Source: Allium sativum
Taxonomy: Eukaryota; Streptophyta; Magnoliopsida; Asparagales; Amaryllidaceae
DNA length: 64,000 bases
Assembly: GCA_030737875.1 (NCBI GenBank)
Contig: CM060915.1
Coordinates: 568,152,577-568,216,576 of the forward strand
Direction of reading: 5' to 3'
Shown here: piece after piece, positions 22,819 to 35,350 of the stretch
Numbering within the stretch: the stretch's first letter is position 1
Layout of the letters: the number at the start of each line of letters is the position of its first letter
Program-made: the position numbers and the translations under genes
Notes under the pieces: model-generated
Told to the model about the DNA's origin: nothing
What the model saw: only the letters and a program-made list of their open reading frames with translations
Database searches by the model: none

Positions 22819-23696
22819 ATAAGATTCAAATCCCATCTCACAATGCAACGCAAATAGGAGGATAAATTTTACCTTATAATAGCCAAAATTGCCTGACACG
22901 CAAAAATTCCCTTTTAATATTACTAGTGCATAGTGTAAAAAATCATTTTCACAAATATGTATATATATTAATCTTAGAAGACGTAGGCACTACGACTACA
23001 TAAATAGGTTGCAATTAAAAATCATGGTGGTCCATACTGGAAGTTGGGTTCCATCAATGACCAAAGCTTTCTTGAAACCGCTAACGGAATATCTCAGAAC
23101 TCAGACGCTAGTGAGCCCTAGAACTTTGAATCACCTTTATCGGGGTGTCCTGGATCAAGAATGTATTGCCTTTCATCACATATATTGAAGTGATCAGGAT
23201 CCCTCATAATGGAGTCACCTTTATCAGGGTGCTCATGAATCCTCTTTCTCTAGGCAAATACACAACGGTTACACCTGGATCCCCAGGAAACATTCGTATC
23301 TTTAGGCCCTTCCCCGACCTAGATCAATGCAACACAAAGGTTTCGCCTGGTTCCCCTAGGAAATATACGTCGTTGTTGGCTTTCACAGCCCCACGAATTA
23401 CACTAACAGTCGAGCTCAACCGATTCCATCATGTTGCTTATTATCCAGCTTCGACCATTCATGGGTTGTGAGACTCGCCAAAGTCACATCTCGACACAAA
23501 GATATGCTATATCAACCGTATTGATCATCATCCACAAAGTTATGCTTTTCAATAGGAAGCTTTAATCTATCTACCAGCAGCACTCAACACGCCACATTGT
23601 CAATTCACACATATGATTAGTTTCTGTTAGTAATATAACCTTTGAGATCTCAAAGAAGGTTGTTAAGCTAAGAGAATAAATTCTTTGCCACCACAA
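22819..23696 (-). repeat. B-family LTR fragment (B2)
   Basis: Begins inside the LTR (ATAAGATTCAAATCCCATC, ACCTTATAATAGCC) and follows the order of 41900-42720 with more divergence: the two-colour landmark near 22980, then repeated ATCAGGGTG and CCCCAGGAAACAT clauses, then ATATAACCTTTGAGATCTC near 23630. It is cut at its right side by a CACTA-like end. The 108-codon frame at 23145-23471 is not conserved in other copies. Confidence 0.65.
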
Positions 23697-24457
23697 CACT
23701 ACAAGAAAATTGACTTTTTGTAGCACCCAAAAACCGCTATCGAGCATATTTTGTGGCATTTTGATAATCGTTACGAGAAAACATACAACAAAAAACCTCG
23801 AGTATTAGTTGTACTTTTTTAAACGTCACAAAATGTTTATTTTTAATAGTGTTTTTAAACAATACAAATGTTAATTTTTGCAACGTCTATATAACGCCAC
23901 CTAAAAGGGTTTCTTCACTACGTTACTGGTTTTAATGGCGTCCACTTTTTTAGTAACGTGTAGTAAATGCCACCTCGAAGTTTCTTGATTACTTTATTCA
24001 CCGGTTTGTAGCGATTTTTAAATGCTATAAAAAATAATAATATTCCATAGCATTATTTTCCGCTACCATTTGTTCCCAATTTGTATCATCTTATTCCAGA
24101 CCTACCATAATTTCTCCTACAAATATATAACAACGTAATACACAAACACATACACTTTCAAACATAACATATTAAACAACCACAAAATACATACATTCAA
24201 AGATCCACAAGATACATACACATCCAAACATCAAAAACATACGTAAGTGTCAAGAAACAAAGTTAGTCCTGCAGTTACACCACCAAACTACCATTAATAA
24301 TGTCATAACCAAACTGCATGCAGCCAAAGTACAAATCAGTTTTTATAGGCTTACAATGCCTTAAGAAGGCCTTAACTGACTGACTCACCCTTTTGTCTAA
24401 TCTGGGTCTTAAGTGGTTAGCACTAGGATCACTTCGAAGGTTTATTCCTTGGAGAGG
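23697..24457 (+). mobile_element. CACTA-like transposon end (truncated)
   Basis: Starts CACTACAAGAAAATTG, the characteristic terminal inverted repeat of plant CACTA (En/Spm) elements. It is followed by subterminal repeats in both orientations (TTGTAGCA, CCGCTATCG, GTAGCGATTTTTAAATGCTA, CCGCTACC) over about 380 bp. It interrupts a B-family LTR at AATTCTTTGCCACCACAACA. The matching end (complement of CACTACAAGAAAA) is absent; the copy stops where an inverted B LTR starts at 24458. No transposase frame is present. Confidence 0.65.
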
Positions 24458-26931
24458 CGTAACAACCCGAAAATCAGAGCCAATTTAAAAAATTTATTTT
24501 AGCAATTTTAATGTATTTAGAATATTTAAAATAATTTATTTTAAATAATAACGATGAAAAATTTATTTAAATCGAAGTTAGAACGTATAAATTTATTTTA
24601 ATTATGAAACGAGCCTGAAATGGCGCGACAGTTTTTAAATTCAATTTCAAATTTCAAATGAATGTACAGGATTCAAATTAAATCGATTTCAGTAAAACCA
24701 AAAATATTTGAATCTATTTAAAAATATCTTTCTGCAAGATGTGAAAAATTGAAATGTCATAGCGGGAATAAAAAGTTATGAGCAGTTAAAAATTCAGAAT
24801 AGTCACTATGGAATATATATATATATATATATAGCCATTTTACAAACGACCTCCATTTTCGACGAACCGACCTTTGTTGGATCCGGAATGTCAGATTATT
24901 AATAGATTCCAATTTTTATAATTTTTGGAATTAATATGTGATTGTGGCAAAAGAAAACGTATTTTGTCAATTTCAGTAAAATTGGATCGACTAGAAAATG
25001 ACCATTTTTCAAACGGTTCCCAAATTTGATGAAATTAGTCTTGTTAGGACCGTATCATCAAAACATAGCTAGAAATATTTTTTCTGCAATTTTTGGAGTC
25101 AGTATGTGACTCCGGTAAATTAAAATGCATGTACAAATTTAATATATATTGATTTATATTTTAATTTTGATGAAAAACTGATCGAAACAATCAAATTGGA
25201 TTACAAAACATATTCCATTGTGTCCGGAATGGGGGTATTTGGCTAGGGGTGATAGTAGTTGGGTTTGGTTTGGGGATCGGATGTGAATTTCACTTTTAAA
25301 GAATAACTAGAATTAAAATAATATTAAAAAATTATATAAATAAACCTACTGTTGCAAACCCGAACTCAATTATAACGGAGCCGCCATTCACTGAATCCAT
25401 GGCTGTGACATTCCCTCCTTCTCGCCTATTTTTCTTCCTACTCGATCATCATTTCAAAAATGTTTCAACGACAATCTTTTAGATCTAAATGAGATTGACC
25501 TAATTGATGGTCGAGATCGAAATTATTGTAGTGGATGGCTCGAAATCTCAGCTCAAATGTGTCATGCTCGTGTGTGGTTAAAGCGTCGGAGAGGATGTCG
25601 AGTTGGGTGGCGCTACTTGGAGGAGGGAGGCGACGTGGAGAGCTTTACCGTGGTGTTCCCTGTTCGGAGTTCGATCAGACGAGGAGGCGGGTGGTGCTAG
25701 GTTTTCTCGTGACGATGGGTTACGGGTTCGATGTGCACCTGGGAAGATGATGTAACAGAAATAAAGGTAGCATTTTTAAGTGTAATCAATTAGTGTAATT
25801 AAGTATTTAATTGTTTTAAATTATGTAATAAATGTTTGTATTGTCATAACTTTGTAAAACGAACACAGAATGGAATGATTCGAAATGCGCTGCGACCATA
25901 GGGACGAACACTTCAACATGGGACTGATTAGCATCAAAACGGAGCAAATCAAAATTCGAGGAGATTTTAAAAACAATCCAAATAGAAATTTAGAAATTCA
26001 GAAATATAAACTGACGGAGTGGAAATCAAGGTGAGAATTCCTCACTGAAAATTCTACACAATTATTTATTTATTTTCATAATTGAAAAAATTATATAGAA
26101 TTGTCAATTTAGATTTTTATCAGTTTAATAATTATAAACTGTATACGATGCATGTTAGATCACCTTCCTCGTCCACAAACCATGGACGATTTAAATTGAC
26201 TGTATTGTGTGTTGTTTGTGATGTTGATTTGGATATTTAAAATATTAAAATTAAATTTAATATTATCATGTGGCAGTTAGATTAAATTACAAATATTTAT
26301 TTATAATTTGAACACTGGAAATGGTTAAATAAAAAGTAATTCAAACCGAAATAGAATTTGTTAAATTTATTAACCAATGATTTATTTAAACAAACTGTTG
26401 TTGTTTGAAAACCACACACGGGTGTTGGGATGATATATGACATACACTAGTCCCAATATTTAGTTGTATGTTAATCGATGGATTGACAGTCTGTGATGAT
26501 CATTATTTATTTATTTTAATGCTCACATAGTTGTAAATTTCACTCTGGATGTGAATGGACTGTTTGATGATTATTATTGTCGTATACATGTTGTGTATGA
26601 AATCCATATAACTGAAATTATATGGTAATTGATTGAGTCGCATTCCGATTCAGAAATAAAGAACATTTCAAAATAAAAGGACATTTTGAAATAAAGAATA
26701 TTTTAAAAATAAAGAGTATTTTTAAAATAAAGAATCTTTAAAAATAAAGAATATTTTAAAATAAAATGTTCTGAACAATAAATAACACATTTTTATTGTA
26801 TGTATAAACAAATAAAATAATCATTTGTTTAATTATATTTTTGTACATTAAAAACATTACCTTTAACATGTTAATGAATATAAAATAATCATTTGTTTAA
26901 TTGTATTTTTGTACATTAAAAATGTTACCTT
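24458..26931 (+). repeat. B-family LTR fragment in plus orientation (B3)
   Basis: Begins CGTAACAACCCGAAAATC (first base changed from T) and runs in the opposite direction to the other B copies. It holds the U3 modules (24870-25110, CTTTGTTGGATCC and its neighbour), a TATA-like box (25332), the GC-rich leader block (25380-25750) and the CACACGGGTGTTGGGATGAT and TATATGGTAATTGATTGAGT landmarks. The right part (26650-26931) is AAATAAAGAATATTTT-type repeats plus a 71 bp duplication ending TTTTGTACATTAAAAA. No internal domain follows, so it is a truncated or solo-type LTR. Confidence 0.65.
25332..25339 (+). promoter_or_regulatory. TATA-like box of B3
   Basis: TTATATAAATAAACC, 874 bp after the LTR start, matches the offset in B1 and B5. 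It is followed by ATGGCTGTGACATTCC at 25399 and CT-rich sequence. Confidence 0.45.
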
Positions 26932-27065
26932 CACTACACCATAGATGGTCTACGGCAACCCCAGAGAAATGACGCAGTAGGTGCCAAAATGTGTTGGTAT
27001 AGGCAAAAACTGATCTATGGCAACACTTTTTTGGGGTTGCCTTTTGCCGCGTTGTCTTGAGTCAG
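26932..27065 (+). mobile_element. Second CACTA-like end fragment
   Basis: Starts CACTACACCATAGATGG, then subterminal words GTCTACGGCAACCCC, ATCTATGGCAACACT and GGGGTTGCC. The terminal pentamer and the inverted subterminal words fit a different CACTA family from 23697. It stops after 134 bp at the A2 LTR fragment. Confidence 0.45.
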
Positions 27066-27359
27066 ATGAAGCTAATCAAGTTGGGGTATAATTACCTCTC
27101 AGACTTAACTGAACAACATTTCTAACTTCGAAATAGACAAAGTTCACCTTTTAAACCTTTAACAACTTCCTTACGTAACTCGGATTCTATTTATGAATCC
27201 GCTTCTTTATTTTAAAACATTGATTTCAACTATAGCATTATAATTCCTTTCTTCTTAAATATCCGACTTCAAAATGTAACTTTTATTCCTTAATTTAACT
27301 AAATAACTAAACCATTATTCTATAAATAAATTAGTAAATCTTGACTAAACCGGAAAGTA

Positions 27360-28060
27360 AATATTACTTTCTCGAATTCGATATAATCGAATTCAATGTA
27401 TAATTCCCTTTCTTCGAGTAATCTCTATTCGATAGCTCCTTTTCGAATAAACTATATTTGAAAATCTCTCTTCGAATGATTTACATTCGATTAACTTTCT
27501 ACGAATGATTTACATTCGATTAATCTCATTTCAAATAAACTATATTCGATTAACTCCTTTAATTCTATTCGAATAAACTATTTCGAATAACTCCTTTGGA
27601 TTAACTCATTTGGATTAACTCGGTTTGATTAACTCATCTTGACTAACTCAACTCGATTAACTAAACTCGATTAACTTACTTGATTAACTCAACTTATTTA
27701 ACTCAACTTATTTAACTCAATTTATTTAACTCCTATCGAATAACTAATCTTTGATTAATTTATATTCGAATAACTATGTCTGTTTTAACTTTATTTCAAA
27801 TGGATAATATTCAATTTAACTCCATTTGCTTGACTCAAGATTTCCGCGATCACAATGGTTACGCCTGATTCCCTCAGGAAACATCCGACCGTCGTAGGCT
27901 ATCTGCGGCCCTGCGAATTCCGCTAGCAGTCGTATGAAATGGCAACTCATCCTAAATAACTACGTTTGACTAACTCTATCTCAAATAGCTGCATTCGATC
28001 AACTCTAATTGAATAACTAGTATTTAATTAGTTCTAACTGATTAACTCTAACTGATTAAC
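27360..28060 (-). repeat. Degenerate short-period repeat tract in the A2 3' LTR
   Basis: Repeats of GATTAACTC, TATTCGAATAAC and ATTCGATTAACT; it is the complement of 5930-6560. A non-repetitive clause CCTCAGGAAACATCCG (27872) interrupts it and also occurs in B2 at 23280. Confidence 0.65.
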
Positions 28061-29994
28061 TCTACTTTTATTCAGTTTCTAATATCGATGTTGAAATCGA
28101 TTCTTACTTCTCTATATAAGTCCTGACTTATATATTCAATTTATACAATGATAAACATTTTATTTAATTTATAAAATATTATTTATAAATTTATCTTCTC
28201 TATCTATTTGTTAGAATAGATTCTATTTAAAAACTTTGCTTTAAATCCATAACACGTTATACCCGTGTGCTAAGCACGGGTCTAATCCTTTCAAATGTAA
28301 AATTCTCCTTTTATATAATTCTAGTCACTTTTCAAGTATTCCCTTTTATAATCTATTTATTTAGCAAATAAATCACTTTTTGATAATTCTATTTATTCTA
28401 TAAAATATTCTCTCTTTATATATAAAATCCGTTGATTTTATAAGTAATTCCTTTTATATTCTAACTATTTCTTTTCTATTTATTTAACGCATATTTCCTC
28501 TTTCTATTCTATTTATTTTCCAAATAAATATCCTTTTTCAAATCTATTTGCAAATAGTTTACAAATATTTCTTTTTCAATTCTACCTACTTGATTAACAA
28601 ATAAATATTTCTTTTTAATCTATTTATTTTCTAAATAAATAATTTTCTTTTTATAAAATCTTTTGATTTTATAAATATTTCTTTTTCAATATAACATTGA
28701 AAATTTCCTTTTTAACATTCCAGAATTCTTTATTGTATTTAACGTAGCATATAACAATGATTTGTATCATTCCAACATATAAAATCAATAACATATTTCA
28801 TATCACATCGTATAACATAATATATGAAAAATAGTAAAATAAATGTGGAGCAACCCAGTTGGGTCCCTCCGACCTGTTTCCCTGCATCCACAGATGTTAA
28901 ACAATAAAATTAACATCAATTTCATTTCACTATGAAATATTCTGCCAAATAGAATCAATATTTGATTAATGATTTATATTTATATCGTTATCTATATTTT
29001 CAATCAACTAACTAGCAGTTCAACCAAACAGCCAACACATCGCAAACAACCATCATTTATCATTTCTAAAAATACTTTAGAAAAATATAACTGAGAAGAG
29101 TTAGTGAGTTTACTCACATTGGACGGTGATCGTTAAATAACGATATATCGGTCATTGATTTGATTCAGGCATTTAATTTCACCATAAATCCAAACGAGCT
29201 CCAATCCATTCCCAGTCAGTCCCATTTCGAAGTCCTCGTCCCTACGGTCCCAACAAATCTGACCATTAGTAAATCTGACTCCTCATGTTCACGATATTAT
29301 AAGTACAAGTTAATAAATGATTTAGATTTTTATATTAAACTTAAAATTATAAAATTAAGCGGGCCTTACGACCAAAAAGAACCGGCCCACTACCTTTCAG
29401 CCCAACCACCTCGTTAATTCAACTCCCCCAAAACGAAATCACGCTGGCTTCAACATTCTTGCTCCACCATAAACGCGAGTTCAATCCCCTCTTACTCCTC
29501 CATATCTTCATCGTTTTCCAAACCGACAGTTGCATTGAACTTCTCTTCCCGGTCTCCACCTCCCCATACCTCAGAACCAGCCTACGCCATCTCCCTTGGA
29601 AATCCATCGAACAGCAATTCCCACGACTGACAGACATCGCGCGACCCTTTTTGGTCCAGAAATTCACCAAAGTTTGCTTACAAGCTCGGTTTAAACACGT
29701 TAATGCAAATATAAGATCGAAACAACCCAACCGTTACTCATTTCCGAGAATACTTGAACCATAGTCTACTGTGCTCTTTAATTCGAAGTCCCAATACTTG
29801 CGTCGCAGCATAACCAAAGGGTACGAGGTTGAAGAACATACTCCAAGGGATCGGAATATATACCTATAGTGATTTATAGGATTTTCTTTGTATTTTTTTT
29901 TCAAAGTTTCGAACAATTGTTTTGAGGAAGAAACGACGGCGGAATTTGTTGTTGACTGAAGAATGTAAGAAATTAGGTTTAGAAAAGTTATAGG

Positions 29995-30005
29995 TATTAT
30001 ATAGG
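29995..30005 (-). promoter_or_regulatory. TATA-like box of the A2 3' LTR
   Basis: Minus strand CCTATATAATACC, 1,067 bp from the LTR start at 31067, the same offset as in A1. Confidence 0.5.
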
Positions 30006-31067
30006 ATAGAAATAATATTTTTATATTCGATTATTCTATTTTAATTTAAGCAATTGCTGTTTACATTTGTCCACTAAAATTCTTGTGATCACATACGATA
30101 CCCAAGAATCACGAAACTGGACATGCAGCTACAGTTCGACATTGTGGACCCAACGAAACCGGTTTCATTGAATTCTGACTTCGTTTGCTCCCACAACGTA
30201 TTTTTAACCGTCAACATATCGACTGTATTTCACATTAAAATCTCGTACGGCCACATACTGATTTCAAAAATCACGAAAATTGAACTCTAGCAATAATTTA
30301 ATATTGCGGATCCAACAAAATTAGTTTCGTCGAATTCTAAGGTCGTTTGCAAAACTGGCTATTTTTAAAGCTTTAAATAACCCATTTAAATTTACAAATA
30401 TATTTAAAAACATTTAAATTTAATATTAAAAAATAAATATTGTCACATATATTCGCAGTGGAATACCATACAGCTCCACTGGGATTTATAACTCGATATT
30501 TCAAAATTCCCAATTATATCGATATTCGATTTATATTGAAAATCCTTTTTAAAATATAAATAAATTGTTATAAATTATAAAGGAATTCCACAGCGACTTT
30601 TCTAAAATTTGATTTGGACAAAAATAAAAATCTACATGATGAAATCTCTATTTTTCTCTTCCATCAGAAAAATATACTTCACCAGCTCCTAGCGTTTCTT
30701 GTTTCACACAAATCCGATTTAAAACGAAATCTTGTACATTCAGTTGAAGTTCAAATCGCCAAATTACGAACTATAGCGCCATTTCGAGCTCGATTTTAAT
30801 TATAATAATAAATTATACGTTCAACTGTCGTTCAAATAATATATTCGTTATTCTAATTCAATTCTAAACCGAATTAAATATCACAGATGATCCAATTCAC
30901 ACCATATTGTGAATTCCACTATTTCTGACTATTTCAGAATATATTATTATATTTTTTATTTTAATTAAATATTCGATATTATTTAATTCTAGTCATTTTA
31001 TATAACCAAACCATTATTAAATAATTAAATAAATTAATTATATCGCTGAAAAATGCGGGTCGTTACA

Positions 31068-31080
31068 TTCTTCCCCCCTT
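31068..31080 (-). promoter_or_regulatory. Polypurine tract of A2
   Basis: Minus strand AAGGGGGGAAGAA, next to LTR start TGTAACGACCCGC and preceded by TTTCGAGGATGAAAT. Confidence 0.75.
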
Positions 31081-31890
31081 AAAATAATTTCATCCTCGAA
31101 ATTGCTAAGGTAGAAGACAGACCCTATTAACTGGATTAAAAATTATACGTTTACTTTTTTAACTTTCAGTTTCAACTGAACCAATTAATTTCAATCTAAA
31201 ATATTAATTAATTTTGATTAACGAAAATTTTCAAAATTCCTGAAAATTTTCTAACACCTGAAATTTTTGAAAAATTTCGCCAGCACCTCCTTTGTACCAG
31301 TTAATCGTTCAAACCCCAACTCGCCTCTCTAGGCCCTTTCCTTTCAAAAAGGAAATCAAAAAGCCAAGCGGCTTGCCGATTCGGTGCATAAAACCTCATA
31401 TGGAAATTTAAGCATGTACCTTTGTGTCGGGCATATCATTATATCCTTGCACTTGCTTCTACTCAATACCCGCTGATCATATATCCATCTATACCAATCG
31501 ACTTCCAATCAATCAAATCTCAACACAATTATTCGTTTATATCCAAGCTAACTTCCATTTCAAATCAAAGTTCCATCCATGATTCCAAACTCCTAACTCA
31601 TCACTTCAATACCTTTTCAGATTATTATCTCACAATTCACAATCTGATTCTACTTGATATATTATATTCCCATTTAATTTCTAGTTAATTGTTTTCAATT
31701 TAATGCATATTTGCTTTCACAAATTCCTTTAATTTGTTTTTAATTCATACTATCTTACTGGGAGTTTTAAACAGTTTCTTTTTTTCAAAAATCCATACTC
31801 CTTTTTGGAAATCAAAACCACTTGCTTCTCAAAAAGGTTCAAATCAAAATATTTGGTAGTAATCCGTCACTTAGAACTCGAAAATGAACA

Positions 31891-31914
31891 CTGATGATGT
31901 GGCCAACATCATCA
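31891..31914 (-). promoter_or_regulatory. Conserved stem-loop in A2
   Basis: Plus-strand arms TGATGATGT and ACATCATCA pair perfectly (nine pairs) around GGCCA; the centre TGGCCA is a palindrome. This is the same hairpin as 932-956 and 10887-10910, with a third self-complementary loop sequence. Confidence 0.5.
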
Positions 31915-32519
31915 AAGTTATTTCCCAGCGGTCGAAGTGAGTTCAATACTATATCACTTATCACAACCATATTTTAAACACTTCCATTTTGAAATCATTT
32001 CAAAATATCGTTCACAATTCTTTTTAAACAATTTAAAATCTCCCAGGATTTTAAAATTTTCTTAAACTTATCTCAAATCCACCTACAAACACTTTTTCCC
32101 CAATTTTCAGAATTTTAATTTCAATTCTGATTTAATTCAAATTTAATTAATCTTCTTTTATATTATACGAACTTAAATAATTCGAACACATACAATATAC
32201 TATAATAATTCGAATATAAATATTTTCTTTATATTGAAATATACTTTGGGTAAAATTATCTGATTTACCCTCTTTCAAAACATACTGTGTCGGTTTATCG
32301 TACTTGAGTGTTTAGAAACTCATATCGATACAGTGGATCAAACTGATCGACCAGAATTCACAAACTACTCAACCAATAAATCTCCACAATATAAAATCAA
32401 TTTTTATAAAATCTTCAAATACGTTCACTTGTATATATACACTTAACTCAATCTAGGGTATTGCTAACCCTATCTCTACTGAGTCACGCGATAGAGCCAA
32501 GGTAATCACTTAACCTTCA

Positions 32520-32531
32520 GCTCTGATACCG
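32520..32531 (-). promoter_or_regulatory. Primer binding site of A2
   Basis: Plus strand GCTCTGATACCG, one base off the complement of TGGTATCAGAGC, immediately before the LTR end at 32533 (TGTAACGAAC). Confidence 0.8.
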
Positions 32532-34679
32532 CTGTAACGAACTGGAATTTTCGACCCAGAAAAACATAAAACCCATGTTAATTGTTCAGTTATTGAACAT
32601 TCCAGATCATTAATAGAAAGAAATTAGAGGGTGAGAATAGATAAGGTAGAAAATTAGAATAGATGAAGAAGAAGATCACTACAGTACAGAATTAGAGTTA
32701 TACGAATCTCACAACGGAACGACAAAATATAATATATCACATAACTTTGAAATAAAATTTATAAATATACATTAAACATTATCAGAGTACAACACTTATA
32801 CATAGCGGAAATCACAATAGCTATATAATCCTGAAGCCTCTTGCTTCAGACTCCTCCAAGTATCTCTGTAAAGACCTGAACTACTTGACTGGCCGTACAA
32901 ATTTGGGTACACAAGAGTTTACGGAAAACAAAACAAAAATAAACTCTGGGTTAGTCATGGGACTGGTGTGAATAAACTCAAATCATCGGATTAACTTTTC
33001 AAAATCCTTTTCAAAAGAAAAGATAATCGTAAGACCGATCCACACATAAACATGGATGGTTTTTACCTTACGATAACCCAAAACAGTTTTGGAAATCAAT
33101 ACTTTTATGATATTATAATAATGTCTAATCACAAGTAATTACAATCTAGTAGAACGCTTGCATCTCACGTTCCACATATATAGTATACAAACAAAAACCG
33201 CGGGCTCTTATTGGAAATTGTATTCCGACTTTGACAAGGTATGGGACCACATGTCGATAGTGTATCTCTAGAGGCGAATACACTGGGTTCAACAAAAACA
33301 TCTTGCAAGCCGGCCCTCACATAACTGACCACTCATTTCGCTTGAGTGTATCGAATGTATATCACCAACGGTTGGGAGCTACCCACCGTTTCCCGAAAAG
33401 GGACAGCATCGAACATAGATAAAAGAATGAAATGGATTTTCTCTATATAGGTGATACACACCCTAATGGGAGCGACCCACATAGCCATGTTGCCTGCCCG
33501 ATTTCTGCCATCTCCCAGTTGATGAGGCTTGAGGTCATAATGTATCTTTTGACAGATCATACATTCATTTACTTTGAATGCCACATCGTCATACCCGTCA
33601 AATCACAAATTGATTTCCCCAAAAATACCATGGGTATAAAGCTAAGAGAAACGAATTCCTCTGCCACCAAACGTAAGTAGTTTGAAGAGATCAACTTACG
33701 CGATCCGTTAGATATACTCTGTCAGACATTCGTCCATTCACGTTTGTCTTGGGACTGGACAAACCGAAGGCACTATTCTATAAACAGGATAGTCCTTGCA
33801 TAACTCCGTCTTCAATGATTTTCATCATATCTGACCGCAACACTAACATCCATACAGAGTGGTTTTCAGAAATGAATCTGATCCCGATCTCTCCGTACTG
33901 ACGACGATAAAATGGTCAAAAACATCGATAGTCGGAGATTTAACTATCAAAGAAAAATAGGTGTACAACCGATGATATTATTTCCGGATGGAAATTCTAT
34001 CGATCAATCATCAATCAACACTTATCTCTTTTAATTTAATTTATCATTAATTTATTCATTTCCCATTTCTATATACTCAACATTTCTTATTTCCTAAATT
34101 TAGTAAATGTACGTCATCAAACATTGGAAAACATTTTCATCTCTGTTTCACGTATTACTGTCATTCTAGTATTCTTTCTCGTCAACATTTCATTTTCTAT
34201 GATTAGAAAATATCTCTGATTATATTTGGAAAATGTTTCCAAAATTTATTCATTTGATTTAAACATGTGCTTAAATAAAACATCATTAAGCCAATTTAAA
34301 CCATTACACTCATTAAATAAATTTACTTAATCAACCTTCACTATCGAACCTTAACCATTTATTAGTTAAATATGAAGCCAATCAAGTTGGGGTATAATTA
34401 CCTACCAGACCATAACTGAACAACATTTCTAACTTCGAGATAGACAAAGTTCACCTTTTAAACCTTTAACAACTTCCTTACGTAACTCGGATTCTATTTA
34501 TGAATCCCCTTCTTTATTTTAAAACATTGATTTTAACTATAGCATTATAATTCCTTTCTTCTTAATATTCAACTTCAAAATGTAATTTTTATTCCTTAAT
34601 TTAACTAAATAACTAAAACACTAATCTATAAATAAATAAGTAAATCTTGATTAAACCGAAAAGTAAATATTACTTTCCC

Positions 34680-35350
34680 GAATTCGATATAATCGAATTC
34701 AATGTATAATTCTCTTTTTTCGAGTAATCTCTATTCGATAGCTCCTTCTCGAATAAACTATATTCGAAAATCTCTCTTCGAATGATTGACATTCGATTAA
34801 CTTTCTATGAATGATTTACACTGATTAATCTCCTTTCGAATAAACTATATTCAATTAACTCCTTTAATTCTATTCGAATAAACTATTTCGAATAACTCCT
34901 TTGGATTAACTCGCATGGATTAACTCGGTTTGATTAACTCATCTTGACTTACTCAACTCGATTAACTCAACTCGATTAACTTACTTGATTAACTCAACTT
35001 ATTTAACTCAACTTATTTAACTCAATTTATTTAACTCCTATCGAATAATTAATCTTCGATTAATTTATATTCGAATAACTATATCTGTTTTAACTTTATT
35101 TCAAATGGCTAATATTCAATTTAACTCCATTCGCTTGACTCTAGATCGCCGCGATCACAATGGTTACACCTGATTCCCTTAGGAAACATCCGGCCGCCGT
35201 AGGCTATCTGCAGCCCTGCGAATTCCGCCAGCAGTCGTACGAAATGGCAACTCATCTTAAATAACTATGTTTGACTAATTCTATCTCAAATAGCTACATT
35301 CGATCAACTCTAATTGAATAACTAGTATTTAATTAATTCTAACTGATTAA
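34680..35350 (-). repeat. Degenerate short-period repeat tract in the A2 5' LTR
   Basis: Same ATCGAATA/GATTAACTC words as at 27360-28060, with a few insertions and deletions between the two copies. Confidence 0.65.

Larger units (their letters stand above)
27066..31067 (-). repeat. A2 3' LTR, truncated
   Basis: The right end is CGGGTCGTTACA next to the PPT complement. It aligns with 34369-38352. It includes the ATCGAATA-type degenerate repeats (27360-28060), the GC-richer block (29400-29760), the TATA-like box (29995-30005) and two U3 modules (30150-30350). A 103-codon minus frame (29419-29730) has a shortened counterpart at 36720-36908, but this reflects LTR duplication, and A1 has no such frame. 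Confidence 0.8.
31068..32532 (-). other. Non-coding internal domain of A2 (1,465 bp)
   Basis: No ORF with family features. From the PBS: the post-PBS box (32452-32487), the stem-loop (31891-31914), then the 3' block (31245-31450, with GTGTCGGGCATATC, AAAAAGCCAAGCGGCTTG and ACCTCCTTTGTACC on the plus strand), then the PPT. The 88-codon plus-strand frame at 31422-31688 is antisense and compositionally like its surroundings. Confidence 0.7.

Noticed and set aside
24458..26931. B3 as a complete element
   Set aside because: No PBS or internal domain follows the LTR in either direction, so only a fragment or solo-type LTR can be supported.
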